NCBI GenBank assembly: GCA_002433075.1
Contig: DJHM01000060.1
Span: 1 to 57,271, forward strand
DNA from: Latescibacteria bacterium UBA6620
GTDB taxonomy: Bacteria; Latescibacterota; UBA2968
Length of the DNA: 57,271 nt
Reading direction: 5' to 3'
The stretch's first letter is position 1. Every line of letters starts with the position of its first letter. Below the pieces are notes generated by a model. That model saw only the letters and a program-made list of their open reading frames with translations, did not search any database and had not been told where the DNA came from. A program made the translations under genes and the position numbers. Of this stretch, positions 8,016 to 17,078 are shown piece after piece.

Positions 8016-9062
8016 ATGACCGAACTAGCCATTTCCGTCGCCGCCGTCATCCTGTTTTCCGCGATGTGTTCGCTGTTCGAGGCGGTTCTGCTGTCCTCGC
8101 CGCTCAGCCACGTCGAAAAGCTGGCACAGGAGGGGAATCGCTCGGGTCAGATCTTCCGAAGGCTGCGGCAGAACGTGGACCGCCCGCTTTCGGCCATTCT
8201 CTCACTCAACACGATCGCCAACACCGGAGGGGCCGCCTTCGCCGGCGCAGCCTTTATGCGTTGGCTGGGCGACACGGGCGAAGACTACGACGCCTATTTC
8301 CAGGGCTTCCTGACCCTTTCCGTCCTGTTTTTCGCCGAGGTCATCCCCAAAACAGTCGGAGCCGTGTTCAGCCGCCCCCTCACGGCGTGGATCGCTCGCC
8401 CCCTGCTGTTGCTCGTCTGGATTTTCGCACCCCTGATCGGCCTGTGCCGACTTGCCACACGCGTGGTCCCCCGCCAGGAGGGCCAGAACGATGTGTCGAG
8501 TGACGACATCCTCTCCCTAGCCCGCCTGGGCGCCCGGACGGGTGGCATCGAAGCCGATGAAGCCCGCGTGATCCAGAACATCCTGTCGCTCAAGACCAAA
8601 TCCGCCAGAGAAGTGATGACGCCGCGCACCGTCGTGTTCGCGCTGCCCGAAAGCATGACTGTCGGCGAGGCGCGTGGTGAAAGCGGCACCTGGGCCCACA
8701 GCCGAATCCCTGTCTACGCCGAAGATTTCGAGGACATCGTCGGGATCGTGATGCGAAGGGACATCCTGGCCGCCCTCGCTCAGGACCACGGGCAAGTCCA
8801 GCTTTCGACCCTGATGCGGCCCGTCCACTTCGTCGTCGAATCTTCAGCCCTCGATCAGATTCTGGACACGTTCCTCGAGCAGCGCCAGCACCTCTTCATC
8901 GTAATCGACGAATACAGCGGGCTCGCGGGTGTCTTGAGCCTGGAGGACGTGCTCGAAGAAATCCTGGGCAAGGAGATCGTCGACGAACTGGACCAGGTAG
9001 AAGATATGCGCGAGCTGGCCCGTCTCCGCAGGCGGCAAACGGCGGAACGCCGCCAGAACTGA
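8016..9062 (+). CDS. CNNM/CBS-pair membrane protein (HlyC/CorC family)
   Basis: A 348-residue integral membrane protein. The N-terminal CNNM (DUF21) domain has several membrane segments over about residues 1-150. It includes LNTIANTGGAAFAGA and FFAEVIPKTVGAVFSRP, a signature of the family. A CBS pair follows (about 195-320), with VMTPRTVVFALPE, SRIPVYAEDFEDIVGIV and FIVIDEYSGLAGVLSLEDV. The C-terminus stops soon after the CBS pair, so the CorC_HlyC transporter-associated domain found in many relatives is missing. The family is linked to magnesium or cobalt export and ion homeostasis. It is transcribed alone, upstream of the RelA/SpoT homologue. Confidence 0.88.
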   Translation: MTELAISVAAVILFSAMCSLFEAVLLSSPLSHVEKLAQEGNRSGQIFRRLRQNVDRPLSAILSLNTIANTGGAAFAGAAFMRWLGDTGEDYDAYFQGFLTLSVLFFAEVIPKTVGAVFSRPLTAWIARPLLLLVWIFAPLIGLCRLATRVVPRQEGQNDVSSDDILSLARLGARTGGIEADEARVIQNILSLKTKSAREVMTPRTVVFALPESMTVGEARGESGTWAHSRIPVYAEDFEDIVGIVMRRDILAALAQDHGQVQLSTLMRPVHFVVESSALDQILDTFLEQRQHLFIVIDEYSGLAGVLSLEDVLEEILGKEIVDELDQVEDMRELARLRRRQTAERRQN

Positions 9063-9175
9063 CCTACCTCAGACCTCCCTTTCCGCAGAAACGCCTGTCC
9101 ATATACAGCTTCCACCCCACGGTTGAACGTCCGATTTGAAGGGCTTTTCGGCTGATCTGCCGGGGGGGATCACGT

Positions 9176-11035
9176 GTGTTTTGTGGCCCCCGAACCCCTC
9201 CGTGGGTATATTTTCCAAACACTCGAATCGGGGCCCCCAACCCTTTGAGCCAACTCACCACACATCCACAGGTCCAAGATCCCACGACGCTTTTCAGCGC
9301 GCAAGAGGCCGCCGCGAACGAGAAGGCTCTCAAGCGCGCTTCCGGAGACTCTCTCCTTTACGACCTGCTCGAAGCCGCGCTCCACGTGCGGTCCTCGCAC
9401 AACCTTGTCCTTCTGTCCGACGCCTATCACTTTGCAGAACGAACCTACCGTTCCGAGGTCCGGAGGTCGGGCAAACCCCTGATCGAGCACACTCTCGCGG
9501 TCGCGAAAATTCTCATCGACATCAACGTCGGTTCGACAACGGTCGCCGCCGGTCTCCTTCACGAAGCCATCGACGAAAAGGCCAGAGCCCTCCCCTCCCT
9601 GAGAGAGGAATTCGGAGAGGAAATCGCAACCCTCGTCGAAGGCATCGGAAAGATCAAGGACAACATCTTCCACGCGCCTGAGGAGGCCCGGGCCGAACAC
9701 TTCCGCACGATCCTGCTCGCGCTTGCCGAAGATCTGCGCGTCGTCCTCATCAAATTCGCCGACCGACTGCACAACCTCCGCAACCTCGACGAGCTCGACG
9801 CTGAAACCCAGCAGCGAATGGCCATCGAGAGTCGCGATATCTACGCGCCCCTCGCCCACCGACTCGGGATCGCTCGGCTTCGTTGGGAAATGGAGGATCT
9901 CTGCCTCAAGTGGATCGAACCGGAGGCCTACGCCAGCATCCGAGACAAGATCCTGCTCAAGAGGCAGGAGCGTGAGGCCTTCATCGAGGAAGTGCGGGAA
10001 CCGATCCAGAATGCAGTCACGGCTGCCGGCATCGACGTCAGCATCGCGGGGCGACCTAAAAACTTCTTCAGCATTCACAAGAAGATGAGACGGCGAGCCA
10101 TCGGCTTCGATGAGATCTACGATCTGATGGCTCTGCGCATCATCGTCGGGTCCGTCCAGGAATGCTACACAGTGCTGGGCATCGTGCATTCCATTTACAC
10201 GCCTGTAATGGCTCGTTTCAAGGACTTCATCGCTACGCCCAAAGCCAATCGCTACCAGTCCCTCCACACGACCATCATCAGTCCTCAGAACATTATGGTT
10301 GAGGTGCAGATCAGAACCTGGGAGATGCATCAGACCTCCGAGGTCGGTATCGCTGCGCACTGGCGCTACAAGGAAGGGGGCGACAAGCCCACAGAACTCG
10401 ACGCCCATATGCCGTGGTTGCGCGGGCTGCTCGAATGGGAGCGCGAGACGCCCGATCCGCTCGAGTTTCTGGAAGATCTCAAAATCGATTTGTTCCCCGA
10501 CGAAATCTACGTACTCACGCCCGACGGCGACCCCATCCAGCTTCCGAGCGACGCCACCCCCGTCGACTTTGCCTTCGCAATTCACACCGACCTAGGACTT
10601 CATTGTGCGGCCGCCCGCGTCGACGGTCGCTCTGCCCCGCTCCACCTTCCTCTCCACACGGGTAGCCGCATCGAGGTGATCCCATCTGACGAGGCCAGGC
10701 CGGTACCTCACTGGCTCGACTTCGTAAAGAGTCGGAAGGCCCGCGCCCAAATTCGTCGCTACCTGCGCGACAGCCTGGCCGCCGACGCGGAATGGCCTCG
10801 CTCAATCGCTGTCGAAATCGCTGGGTCCGATCGAGAAGGACTCTTGATGGACATCACCCGTACGGTTTCCGACCTCGACATCTCCATCCTCGAAGGCCGC
10901 GTCAGCACACGCGACGGTCAGGTGGGGGACCACTTCGTCGTCAGCGTCCCAGGCCAGGCCGCCTACGACGCACTGTTCGTCGAGTTGGCCAACGTCCCCG
11001 GGGTCGACCGCGTCCGGGACGTGACGGGTACATAA
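9176..11035 (+). CDS. RelA/SpoT homologue, (p)ppGpp synthetase/hydrolase-like, shortened
   Basis: 619 residues from GTG at 9176; an in-frame TTG at 9245 is an equally plausible start and there is no in-frame ATG near the N-terminus. Order: HD-type hydrolase domain (about 60-210), synthetase domain (about 260-390), TGS (about 440-500), ACT (about 540-619). The hydrolase motif usually HDxxEDT reads HEAIDEK (residues 129-135), although the His at LIEH and the Asp in FADRLHN are kept. The synthetase keeps GRPKNFFSIHKKM, FDEIYDLMALRII and EVQIRT, but the Gly before YQSLHT is Arg (NRYQSLHT). TGS runs almost straight into ACT, so the helical and zinc-finger or conserved-cysteine region of long RSH proteins is missing. 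Likely a stringent-response enzyme; activities uncertain. Confidence 0.88.
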   Translation: MFCGPRTPPWVYFPNTRIGAPNPLSQLTTHPQVQDPTTLFSAQEAAANEKALKRASGDSLLYDLLEAALHVRSSHNLVLLSDAYHFAERTYRSEVRRSGKPLIEHTLAVAKILIDINVGSTTVAAGLLHEAIDEKARALPSLREEFGEEIATLVEGIGKIKDNIFHAPEEARAEHFRTILLALAEDLRVVLIKFADRLHNLRNLDELDAETQQRMAIESRDIYAPLAHRLGIARLRWEMEDLCLKWIEPEAYASIRDKILLKRQEREAFIEEVREPIQNAVTAAGIDVSIAGRPKNFFSIHKKMRRRAIGFDEIYDLMALRIIVGSVQECYTVLGIVHSIYTPVMARFKDFIATPKANRYQSLHTTIISPQNIMVEVQIRTWEMHQTSEVGIAAHWRYKEGGDKPTELDAHMPWLRGLLEWERETPDPLEFLEDLKIDLFPDEIYVLTPDGDPIQLPSDATPVDFAFAIHTDLGLHCAAARVDGRSAPLHLPLHTGSRIEVIPSDEARPVPHWLDFVKSRKARAQIRRYLRDSLAADAEWPRSIAVEIAGSDREGLLMDITRTVSDLDISILEGRVSTRDGQVGDHFVVSVPGQAAYDALFVELANVPGVDRVRDVTGT

Positions 11036-11059
11036 AAAAGCCCCGGTCGCACACCGAGG
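11034..11059 (-). terminator. mutS terminator
   Basis: On the minus strand CCTCGGT pairs with ACCGGGG (one mismatch), followed by CTTTTTT. It lies between the convergent RSH and mutS genes, 31 bases beyond the mutS stop codon. Confidence 0.7.
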
Positions 11060-11090
11060 TACCTCCCGCCGACTTCGCTTTCGATCGCCT

Positions 11091-13748
11091 CTATCCGATC
11101 GTTTCTCCCTTCGGCGTTCCGTTCGTTCTTTCCGACGCAGCGACTTCCCGCTTGAGCTCCGCCAGCTTCACGATCGCCTCGACCGGTGTCATCCCGTCCA
11201 CATCCAGATCTTTCAACGCATCCACGACCGGATGAGGCGTCTGGCTTTCTTCCATCCCGAATAGGCTGATCTGCCCGTCGCCCTGTTTTGCTCGACGTGA
11301 CTTTCGGACCACCGAATCCGACATCGAAAGGTCGTTCTGCTCGAGTCGCCGAAGGATATACTTCGCCCGGTCGATCAGATCCTGAGGCATCCCGGCCAAC
11401 CGGGCGACCTCGATCCCGTAGCTGTGGTCGCATCCACCCGGTACGAGCGTATGGAGGAACACGACTTCCGCTCCCTTTTTGCGTACCGCGACGCTGAAGT
11501 TCCTCACCCTTGGAAGCATCTCCTCCAGTTCGGTCAGTTCGTGGTAATGCGTGGCGAACAACGCTCGAGGACGAATATCCGAATTGTGCAGATACTCGGT
11601 CATCGCCCACGCAATGCTTAAACCGTCAAACGTGCTCGTCCCTCTCCCGATTTCGTCCAGCAGAACGAGACTTCGGGGCGTGGCGTTGTTCAGAATGTTT
11701 GCTGCCTCGTTCATCTCCACCAGGAACGTACTTTCCCCTCGTGCAAGATTGCCCGACGCGCCCACCCGTGTGAAGATCCGATCCGTCACGCCGATCTCCG
11801 CTGAAGTGGCCGGCACGAAGGCCCCCGACTGGGCCATCAGCACGATCAGGCCCACCTGGCAGAGAATCGTCGATTTACCGGCCATATTCGGGCCCGTAAT
11901 AATCAGCACCTGGTCTCCGTCGCCATCCACGGTCGTGTCGTTTGCCACGAACGACCCGGCGGGGAGCAACGACTCGACGACCGGGTGGCGCCCCCCTTCG
12001 ATCCGAATGGCCGGGCCTTCGTCCACCTCAGGCCGCACGTAATCCTCGTCCACGGCCACCTCTGCCAGAGCGGCCAACACGTCGACCGCGGAGAAGATCC
12101 TGGCCGTCGTTTGCACTTCGTTCACATAGTCGGCCGCCTGCTCTCGCAGCGCGAAAAACAGCTCCTTTTCCAACGCTTTCGCCTGTTCGTCTGCCCCCAG
12201 GATCTTCGCTTCCCAGGCCTTGAGGTCCGGAGTGATGAATCGTTCTGCATTCACGAGCGTTTGCTTGCGTTCGTAGGTGTCCGGTACCCGGTCGATGTTC
12301 GCCTTCGTGACCTCGATGTAATAGCCGAACGCCCGGTTGAATCCAACTTTGAGCGACGGAATCCCCGTCGTCTCACGCTCCTGACTTTGAAGCCGGGCGA
12401 CCCACGTGCGCCCCCCGGACGCCGCTTCTCTGAGGGAATCGAGCCTCTCGTAGTGCCCTTCTCGAATCACTCCGCCATCGGCCAGCTGAGCAGGCGGGTC
12501 GTCGACGAGCGCCCCTTGAATCAAGGTGGTCAGTGTGCTCAAGTCAGGTAGCTCTGCCCTCTCAGACTGAAGAAGCGCGCTGTTCGCGGGCTCAAGGCCC
12601 GACCGGAGTGAGGGCGCGCGCGCGCAAGTGCGACCCAGAGCGGCGACATCGCGCGGTGTCGCCCGTCCGCAGCACACACGCGACATCAGACGTTCGAGAT
12701 CTGCCACCTCCCGAAGGGTATCCTGTAGAGTCGTCCGCATCCGTGACTCGACCACCAATTCTTCGACCGCATCGTGACGTCCTCGGATGGCTGTCACGTC
12801 CGTAAGCGGATTGAACAGCCAGTCACGCATCATCCGGGCACCCGGCGACGTTCGCGTACGATCGAGCACGGAGATCAGGGTCCCGTCCCGTCCGCCGTCT
12901 CTTGCCGAGGCCGTCAACTCCAGATTCCGCTGAGTCACCGCATCCAGCACAACGTGGGCACCCGCCCGATCCACGGTGATCCGGGTAATGTGCGGGACCG
13001 CCCCCTTCTGATTCTCGCAAACATACGCCAGGGCCGCACCCGCCGCACGAATCGCAACCTCCATGTCGGCACACCCGAACCCTTCGAGAGAATGCGTTTT
13101 GAAATGGGCGAGTAGCTTGTCCTGTGCGTAATTCGCCCCGAATGTCCAATCGTCGACAGGCGTGACGAGCACGTTCGACCACCGTTCCGCGATCGAATCA
13201 GCCCCCGTTTCGCACCAGGACGAGGGGGCCAGGATCTCCGAGGGAGAAAGCGACTCCAATAGCTCCCAGAGGTCCGCAGACGGACGCTCCGTCACTCGGA
13301 ACGACCCCGTTGACAGATCCAGCACGGCCAGACCCAGCTTCTCACCTTCGAGTAAGAGAGACACGAGATGGTTGTTCTGCCGATGATCGAGAAGATCCTC
13401 GGCCAGCACGGTCCCCGGCGACACGACCTGAACGACTTCGCGCCGCACGACCTTCTTGCCCTTGGTCGGAGGCTCCATCTGTTCGCAGATCGCCACCTTA
13501 CGACCGGCCTTGACCAGGCGGGCGAGATATGTGTCCAATACGTGGTGAGGGAGACCAGCGAGCGGCACCTCTTCGGCTTTGCCGTTGTTGCGTTTGGTAA
13601 GGGTCAGACCCAGCAGTCGCGACGCGTCCCGGGCATCCTCGAAGAACGTCTCGTAGAAATCGCCCATTCGGAAAAGCAGCAGCGCGTCCGGATACGCCTG
13701 CTTGAAGGCCTGATACTGCTGCATCATCGGAGTGGGTTCAGAAGCCAT
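11091..13748 (-). CDS. mutS: DNA mismatch repair protein MutS
   Basis: An 885-residue MutS1, which recognises mismatches and recruits MutL. The N-terminal mismatch-binding domain has MGDFYETFFEDA with the Phe-x-Glu type motif. The connector, lever (about 270-560) and ATPase (about 580-800) domains follow. Walker A is TGPNMAGKST and Walker B is LVLLDEIGRGTSTFDGLSI, with FATHYHELTELE downstream. Length and domain order are normal for the family. Its ATG shares one base with the stop codon of the SPOR-protein gene (TGATG), so translation is probably coupled. It is the last gene of the operon before the terminator at 11034-11059. Confidence 0.97.
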   Translation of the reverse strand: MASEPTPMMQQYQAFKQAYPDALLLFRMGDFYETFFEDARDASRLLGLTLTKRNNGKAEEVPLAGLPHHVLDTYLARLVKAGRKVAICEQMEPPTKGKKVVRREVVQVVSPGTVLAEDLLDHRQNNHLVSLLLEGEKLGLAVLDLSTGSFRVTERPSADLWELLESLSPSEILAPSSWCETGADSIAERWSNVLVTPVDDWTFGANYAQDKLLAHFKTHSLEGFGCADMEVAIRAAGAALAYVCENQKGAVPHITRITVDRAGAHVVLDAVTQRNLELTASARDGGRDGTLISVLDRTRTSPGARMMRDWLFNPLTDVTAIRGRHDAVEELVVESRMRTTLQDTLREVADLERLMSRVCCGRATPRDVAALGRTCARAPSLRSGLEPANSALLQSERAELPDLSTLTTLIQGALVDDPPAQLADGGVIREGHYERLDSLREAASGGRTWVARLQSQERETTGIPSLKVGFNRAFGYYIEVTKANIDRVPDTYERKQTLVNAERFITPDLKAWEAKILGADEQAKALEKELFFALREQAADYVNEVQTTARIFSAVDVLAALAEVAVDEDYVRPEVDEGPAIRIEGGRHPVVESLLPAGSFVANDTTVDGDGDQVLIITGPNMAGKSTILCQVGLIVLMAQSGAFVPATSAEIGVTDRIFTRVGASGNLARGESTFLVEMNEAANILNNATPRSLVLLDEIGRGTSTFDGLSIAWAMTEYLHNSDIRPRALFATHYHELTELEEMLPRVRNFSVAVRKKGAEVVFLHTLVPGGCDHSYGIEVARLAGMPQDLIDRAKYILRRLEQNDLSMSDSVVRKSRRAKQGDGQISLFGMEESQTPHPVVDALKDLDVDGMTPVEAIVKLAELKREVAASERTNGTPKGETIG

Positions 13749-14563
13749 CAGGGAACCAAAACCATCGCATCGATATGTTCGACGTCTTTGAGATGGCGGA
13801 CGATTCTTACCGCCTCCTCACGAGAAGAAAAGGGTCCGACGCGTAAGACGATCAGGCCCCGATCGTTCTTTGTCTGCTCGACCGAAAGATGCGCCAGCCT
13901 GAGCCGCTCCGCGAGCTTGTGTGCGCCCTCCGAGCGACGGAAAGCGCCGGCCTGGATCCAGAAACGGCCAGCCCCTTCACGCCCCGTGGGCTCCACAGTG
14001 GGCGAAGGCGTTGAGAGTTCCAGACTGAAGGGGTAAACCGGAGTCGTCTCCGCAGGGTCAACGCGCCGCCCGAGCGCTCTGGCCGCGGCGTCTTCAGCGA
14101 CACGCACGAACGTAGCGAGGGGGTCCGCTTTCATTTCGACTCGGGCAAAATAGGCAGCAGCAGAGTCGGGTTGCCCCGTGATCATAAACGACTTCCCCAA
14201 CCTGTAAAGTGCGAAGGGAACGTGCGGGCTGCCCGGGTAATCCTCGACCAGCCTCCTGTAGTGACGTCGAGCGGTCTTGAACAGTCCGAGTGGGCTGGCA
14301 TAGGCCGACTGGGCCAAAGCCAGTCGTGCGTCATCCGCGAGTTCGTGGCTCGGAGACACCTTCAGGAGTCGCTCGAAGTAGCGTCCTGCAGGTCCATCTT
14401 CGGACGTCAGCCGCCCCATATGGTAAAGAGCCTCCGGGTCGTCGGGCGCCTGGGTCAGCCGCGTGGCAAAGGTATGCCGCTCGGACGCGCTGTCATCGGA
14501 CAGAACGGCCTGTGCGTGAACGATACCGATTCCCGCCAGGACGAAGGCGAGAACTCGCATCAT
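13748..14563 (-). CDS. SPOR-domain protein with TPR-like repeats, exported
   Basis: About 271 residues beginning MMRVLAFVLAGIGIVHAQA, a signal peptide. The start at 14563 forms an ATGA overlap with the upstream stop codon. A TPR-like helical region covers about residues 30-150 (PEALYHMGRL, VPFALYRLGKSF). The C-terminal SPOR domain (about 195-271) contains FWIQAGAFRRSEGAHKLAER and LIVLRVGPFSSREEAVRIVR. SPOR domains bind glycan strands stripped of stem peptides at division septa, so a role in cell-envelope division is likely. Its place just before mutS seems to reflect operon packing rather than function. Confidence 0.8.
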   Translation of the reverse strand: MMRVLAFVLAGIGIVHAQAVLSDDSASERHTFATRLTQAPDDPEALYHMGRLTSEDGPAGRYFERLLKVSPSHELADDARLALAQSAYASPLGLFKTARRHYRRLVEDYPGSPHVPFALYRLGKSFMITGQPDSAAAYFARVEMKADPLATFVRVAEDAAARALGRRVDPAETTPVYPFSLELSTPSPTVEPTGREGAGRFWIQAGAFRRSEGAHKLAERLRLAHLSVEQTKNDRGLIVLRVGPFSSREEAVRIVRHLKDVEHIDAMVLVP

Positions 14564-15126
14564 CCCCCGACGGCCTCCCGGTAGCAGGAGTCGAACAGGA
14601 TCTCGAACTCCCGTTGCTGAACCTCTCGGCACAGAGCATCTGTACCGGACTGTCCACCCAGGGCCGACTCGCAAAGATCGATAAACGCGTAGGGGTCCCA
14701 CGCACCCTGTGCACCCAGAAAAGCGGCTTCATCGGGCGCGGCAGACGCCTCAGCGCGAGCCGCTTGGGCCACATCGTCGAAGACCTCGTGATCGCCGACC
14801 TTCCTGAACCAGTACTTTGAGTTCGGAAAGTCGGGTTCACGTCGATGCATAATGCCGTGCCAATAGCTGCCGCTGGTTGAATGGATGCCCTGACTGATCG
14901 TGTGTGATTCATCCAGAAAGTTGTGATACAACCACACCGCGGATACGCAGCACTCGGCCATATCCGCGTCGACGATCTTCTTTCCCGCAAAAGCAGCCTC
15001 TGCGGTCAGTGCATCGAGATCCGGACGAGCATCCGTATTGGGCGTTCCCCCGTCCAGCGGGTTCGTGCGCGTTTCAGACAACAACGACGAAAAAGCGGTT
15101 CCGTATCGGTCTGTTTCAAAAGCCAT
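14560..15126 (-). CDS. Conserved protein of unknown function
   Basis: A 188-residue soluble protein with no signal peptide or membrane segment. It contains the striking segment YWHGIMHRREPDFPNSKYWF (about residues 90-109), followed by RKVGDHEVFDD, plus AFIDLCESALGG nearer the C-terminus. Similar His- and aromatic-rich segments occur in uncharacterised proteins of diverse bacteria, but I know no function. It is translationally coupled to the SPOR gene and lies 13 bases after the acetyltransferase gene. The conserved HGxxHRREPD pattern suggests a catalytic or metal-binding site, which is only inference. Confidence 0.75.
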   Translation of the reverse strand: MAFETDRYGTAFSSLLSETRTNPLDGGTPNTDARPDLDALTAEAAFAGKKIVDADMAECCVSAVWLYHNFLDESHTISQGIHSTSGSYWHGIMHRREPDFPNSKYWFRKVGDHEVFDDVAQAARAEASAAPDEAAFLGAQGAWDPYAFIDLCESALGGQSGTDALCREVQQREFEILFDSCYREAVGG

Positions 15127-15139
15127 TTCTTCTCCTTTG

Positions 15140-15598
15140 TCACGCCCCGGGAGCTGGTTTCGTCATCACCAGCCGATCTTCTTCGGGACGATAGTAACCT
15201 TTGACGAAGGTTCGTTCGGAGAACCCCCAGTTCTCATAGAGCGAAATCGCGGCTTCATTCACCGGGTCAACCGTCAGAAAACACGGCACACCGAGGCTCT
15301 CCAGCTCCCGAAGGGCCGCTCCCATCAGGTCACCCCCAAGACCCTGTCCCCGCCGACTCCGTTCGACGAAAATTTTATGCAAGCAATAACTAGCCGCCTG
15401 AGTCGGAAAAGCCAGCGCCGCCCCGACAAGATCTGCGTCTTCTTCCACGACGAAAACGATGGCGTGTTCTACCCACAGGCGCCACGCGTGTTCGCCGTCC
15501 GGTATGAATGTCGCGTGCCGGCTTTCCGTCCACGCTTCACGATCGAGGCGCGCGACTTCTATAAAGTCAGACGGCCCGGCGCGACGTATGTTCGCCAT
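15140..15598 (-). CDS. GNAT family N-acetyltransferase
   Basis: 152 residues from MANIRRAGPSDF at 15598. The acetyl-CoA-binding segment is KIFVERSRRGQGLGGDLMGA (about residues 85-104) with the RxxGxG pattern. A C-terminal VNEAAISLYENWGFSERTFV motif is typical of GNAT enzymes. The frame also runs upstream into the mtaB 3' end, but conservation begins at this Met. The substrate is unknown. It lies 52 bases downstream of mtaB in the same direction. Confidence 0.82.
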   Translation of the reverse strand: MANIRRAGPSDFIEVARLDREAWTESRHATFIPDGEHAWRLWVEHAIVFVVEEDADLVGAALAFPTQAASYCLHKIFVERSRRGQGLGGDLMGAALRELESLGVPCFLTVDPVNEAAISLYENWGFSERTFVKGYYRPEEDRLVMTKPAPGA

Positions 15599-15650
15599 AA
15601 GACCCTCGGGGCTCTTCGGGTTGATGTGATCGGGGGGAGCTGAGAAGCAA

Positions 15651-16988
15651 CTACGAGAGGGGGAGTTCTTCCGAACGCAAACCAACTTCTGATATACGAC
15701 CGATCATTCGCTCGGCTTCGATCGATTCCAGTCTGACCGGCAGAATACGGTCGCGGGCCGAATCGGGGCCGGGAGCATAGACCCGGATGTAGGTATCGGT
15801 CAAACCGTGTAGAAAGCCCGTTTCGGCATCGCGTTTATTCTCGAACAACACGTCGACCGTCTGATCGATGAATCGGCGCTGGTAGGCGTCGGCTTTCGCC
15901 TTACCCAGTTTTCGCAGTTCTGCGCCACGCGCCTTCTTGACCAGGGGAGGAACCTGGTCGGGCATACCTGAGGCCGGCGTGTTTCCTCTGGGAGAATACG
16001 GAAACACGTGAAGGAAAACCAGGGGAGTTCTCTGCACCACATCGAGAGTCTCCCGGAAGGCGGCATCGGTTTCCCCGGGAAATCCGACCATCACGTCAGC
16101 TCCTACGGCCAGATCCGGAATGCGCTCGCTCAGCCGCGCCAGGAGATCGACGTAGTCGGCAGAACGGTAGGGACGTCGCATCTTCTCCAGAATGCCGTCA
16201 TCCCCGCTTTGCAGCGGAATGTGCAGATGTCGACAGCATCGCTCTGAGTCGGCGAAGAACTCGACCATCGCATCCGTCACGAACGACGCTTCGATCGAGC
16301 TGACCCTGAAGCGTCCCAGCCCGGGCACCCGATCGATGGCTTCGAGGACGTCGACCAGCGGCTCTCCGTCCTCACCGGCATAATCGCCGATATGCACGCC
16401 GGTGAGGACGATCTCGGCGTACCCCGCGTCGACCAGTCGCTTAACCTGGTCAACCGTACTCGTCAGAGTCCGGCTGCGGCTTCGTCCCCGTGCGAATGGG
16501 ATAATGCAGAAGGAGCAGAACTCGTCACAGCCTTCCTGGATTTTCACGAAAGCCCGCGCCCGGCCCCCGAAATTGTAGATGTCCATGTCCTGGAAGTCGG
16601 CCGCCCGGCTGCGCGTAACAAAGGTCCGCCCCAGCGAGCAGGTACTGTTGAGAAGCTCGATCAGACGAGTCTTCTCCCGGGTGCCCACCACGAGATCGAC
16701 TTCAGGCATCTCCGCAAGAGCGTCGGGATCCGTCTGCGCGTAGCAACCCGTGGCCACCACGGTGCCCTCCGGACTCGCCCGGTGGGCACGGCGGAGCATC
16801 TGGCGTGACTGGGCATCCCCCTGTCCCGTCACCGTGCAGGTGTTCACCACCGTCACGTCCGCAGACTGGCCGAAGGGCACCTCGACATATCCCACATCCA
16901 AGAACTGCTCGCGGTGCCATTCGGTATCGTAAGCATTCAGCTTGCAGCCCAGCGTATGGAAGGAAACGGTCCGAACGGGTTTATTCAC
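15651..16988 (-). CDS. mtaB: tRNA t6A37 methylthiotransferase MtaB
   Basis: A 445-residue radical-SAM methylthiotransferase that converts t6A to ms2t6A at position 37 of ANN-decoding tRNAs. The N-terminal UPF0004 domain begins VSFHTLGCKLNAYDTE and has further cluster cysteines in NTCTVTG and TGCYAQ. The radical-SAM cluster motif is EGCDEFCSFC (about residues 153-162), followed by IIPFARGRSRSR. A TRAM-like domain ends the protein. HTLGCKLN and the Glu-Gly-Cys context favour MtaB over MiaB or RimO. It starts with GTG and ends in TAG, showing that TAG is an ordinary stop here. Confidence 0.93.
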   Translation of the reverse strand: MNKPVRTVSFHTLGCKLNAYDTEWHREQFLDVGYVEVPFGQSADVTVVNTCTVTGQGDAQSRQMLRRAHRASPEGTVVATGCYAQTDPDALAEMPEVDLVVGTREKTRLIELLNSTCSLGRTFVTRSRAADFQDMDIYNFGGRARAFVKIQEGCDEFCSFCIIPFARGRSRSRTLTSTVDQVKRLVDAGYAEIVLTGVHIGDYAGEDGEPLVDVLEAIDRVPGLGRFRVSSIEASFVTDAMVEFFADSERCCRHLHIPLQSGDDGILEKMRRPYRSADYVDLLARLSERIPDLAVGADVMVGFPGETDAAFRETLDVVQRTPLVFLHVFPYSPRGNTPASGMPDQVPPLVKKARGAELRKLGKAKADAYQRRFIDQTVDVLFENKRDAETGFLHGLTDTYIRVYAPGPDSARDRILPVRLESIEAERMIGRISEVGLRSEELPLS

Positions 16989-17014
16989 AAGGTGCTCGCG
17001 GATGAATTCAGTCC

Positions 17015-17056
17015 ATAAAAAACGGAAGAGTTGGAAGTGTGCACTCCCAACTCTTC
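17015..17056 (-). terminator. rpsA terminator
   Basis: On the minus strand GAAGAGTTGG pairs with CCAACTCTTC, extended past one mismatch by AGTG/CACT, and is followed by CGTTTTTTATGG. It lies between the rpsA stop codon and the mtaB start. Confidence 0.75.
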
Positions 17057-17078
17057 GTTTCGCGAAACGGTCGGCGGA

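Noticed and set aside
9170..10585. Open frame of 471 codons opposite the RelA/SpoT homologue
   Set aside because: Antisense shadow; the plus strand carries clear catalytic and TGS motifs over the same bases.
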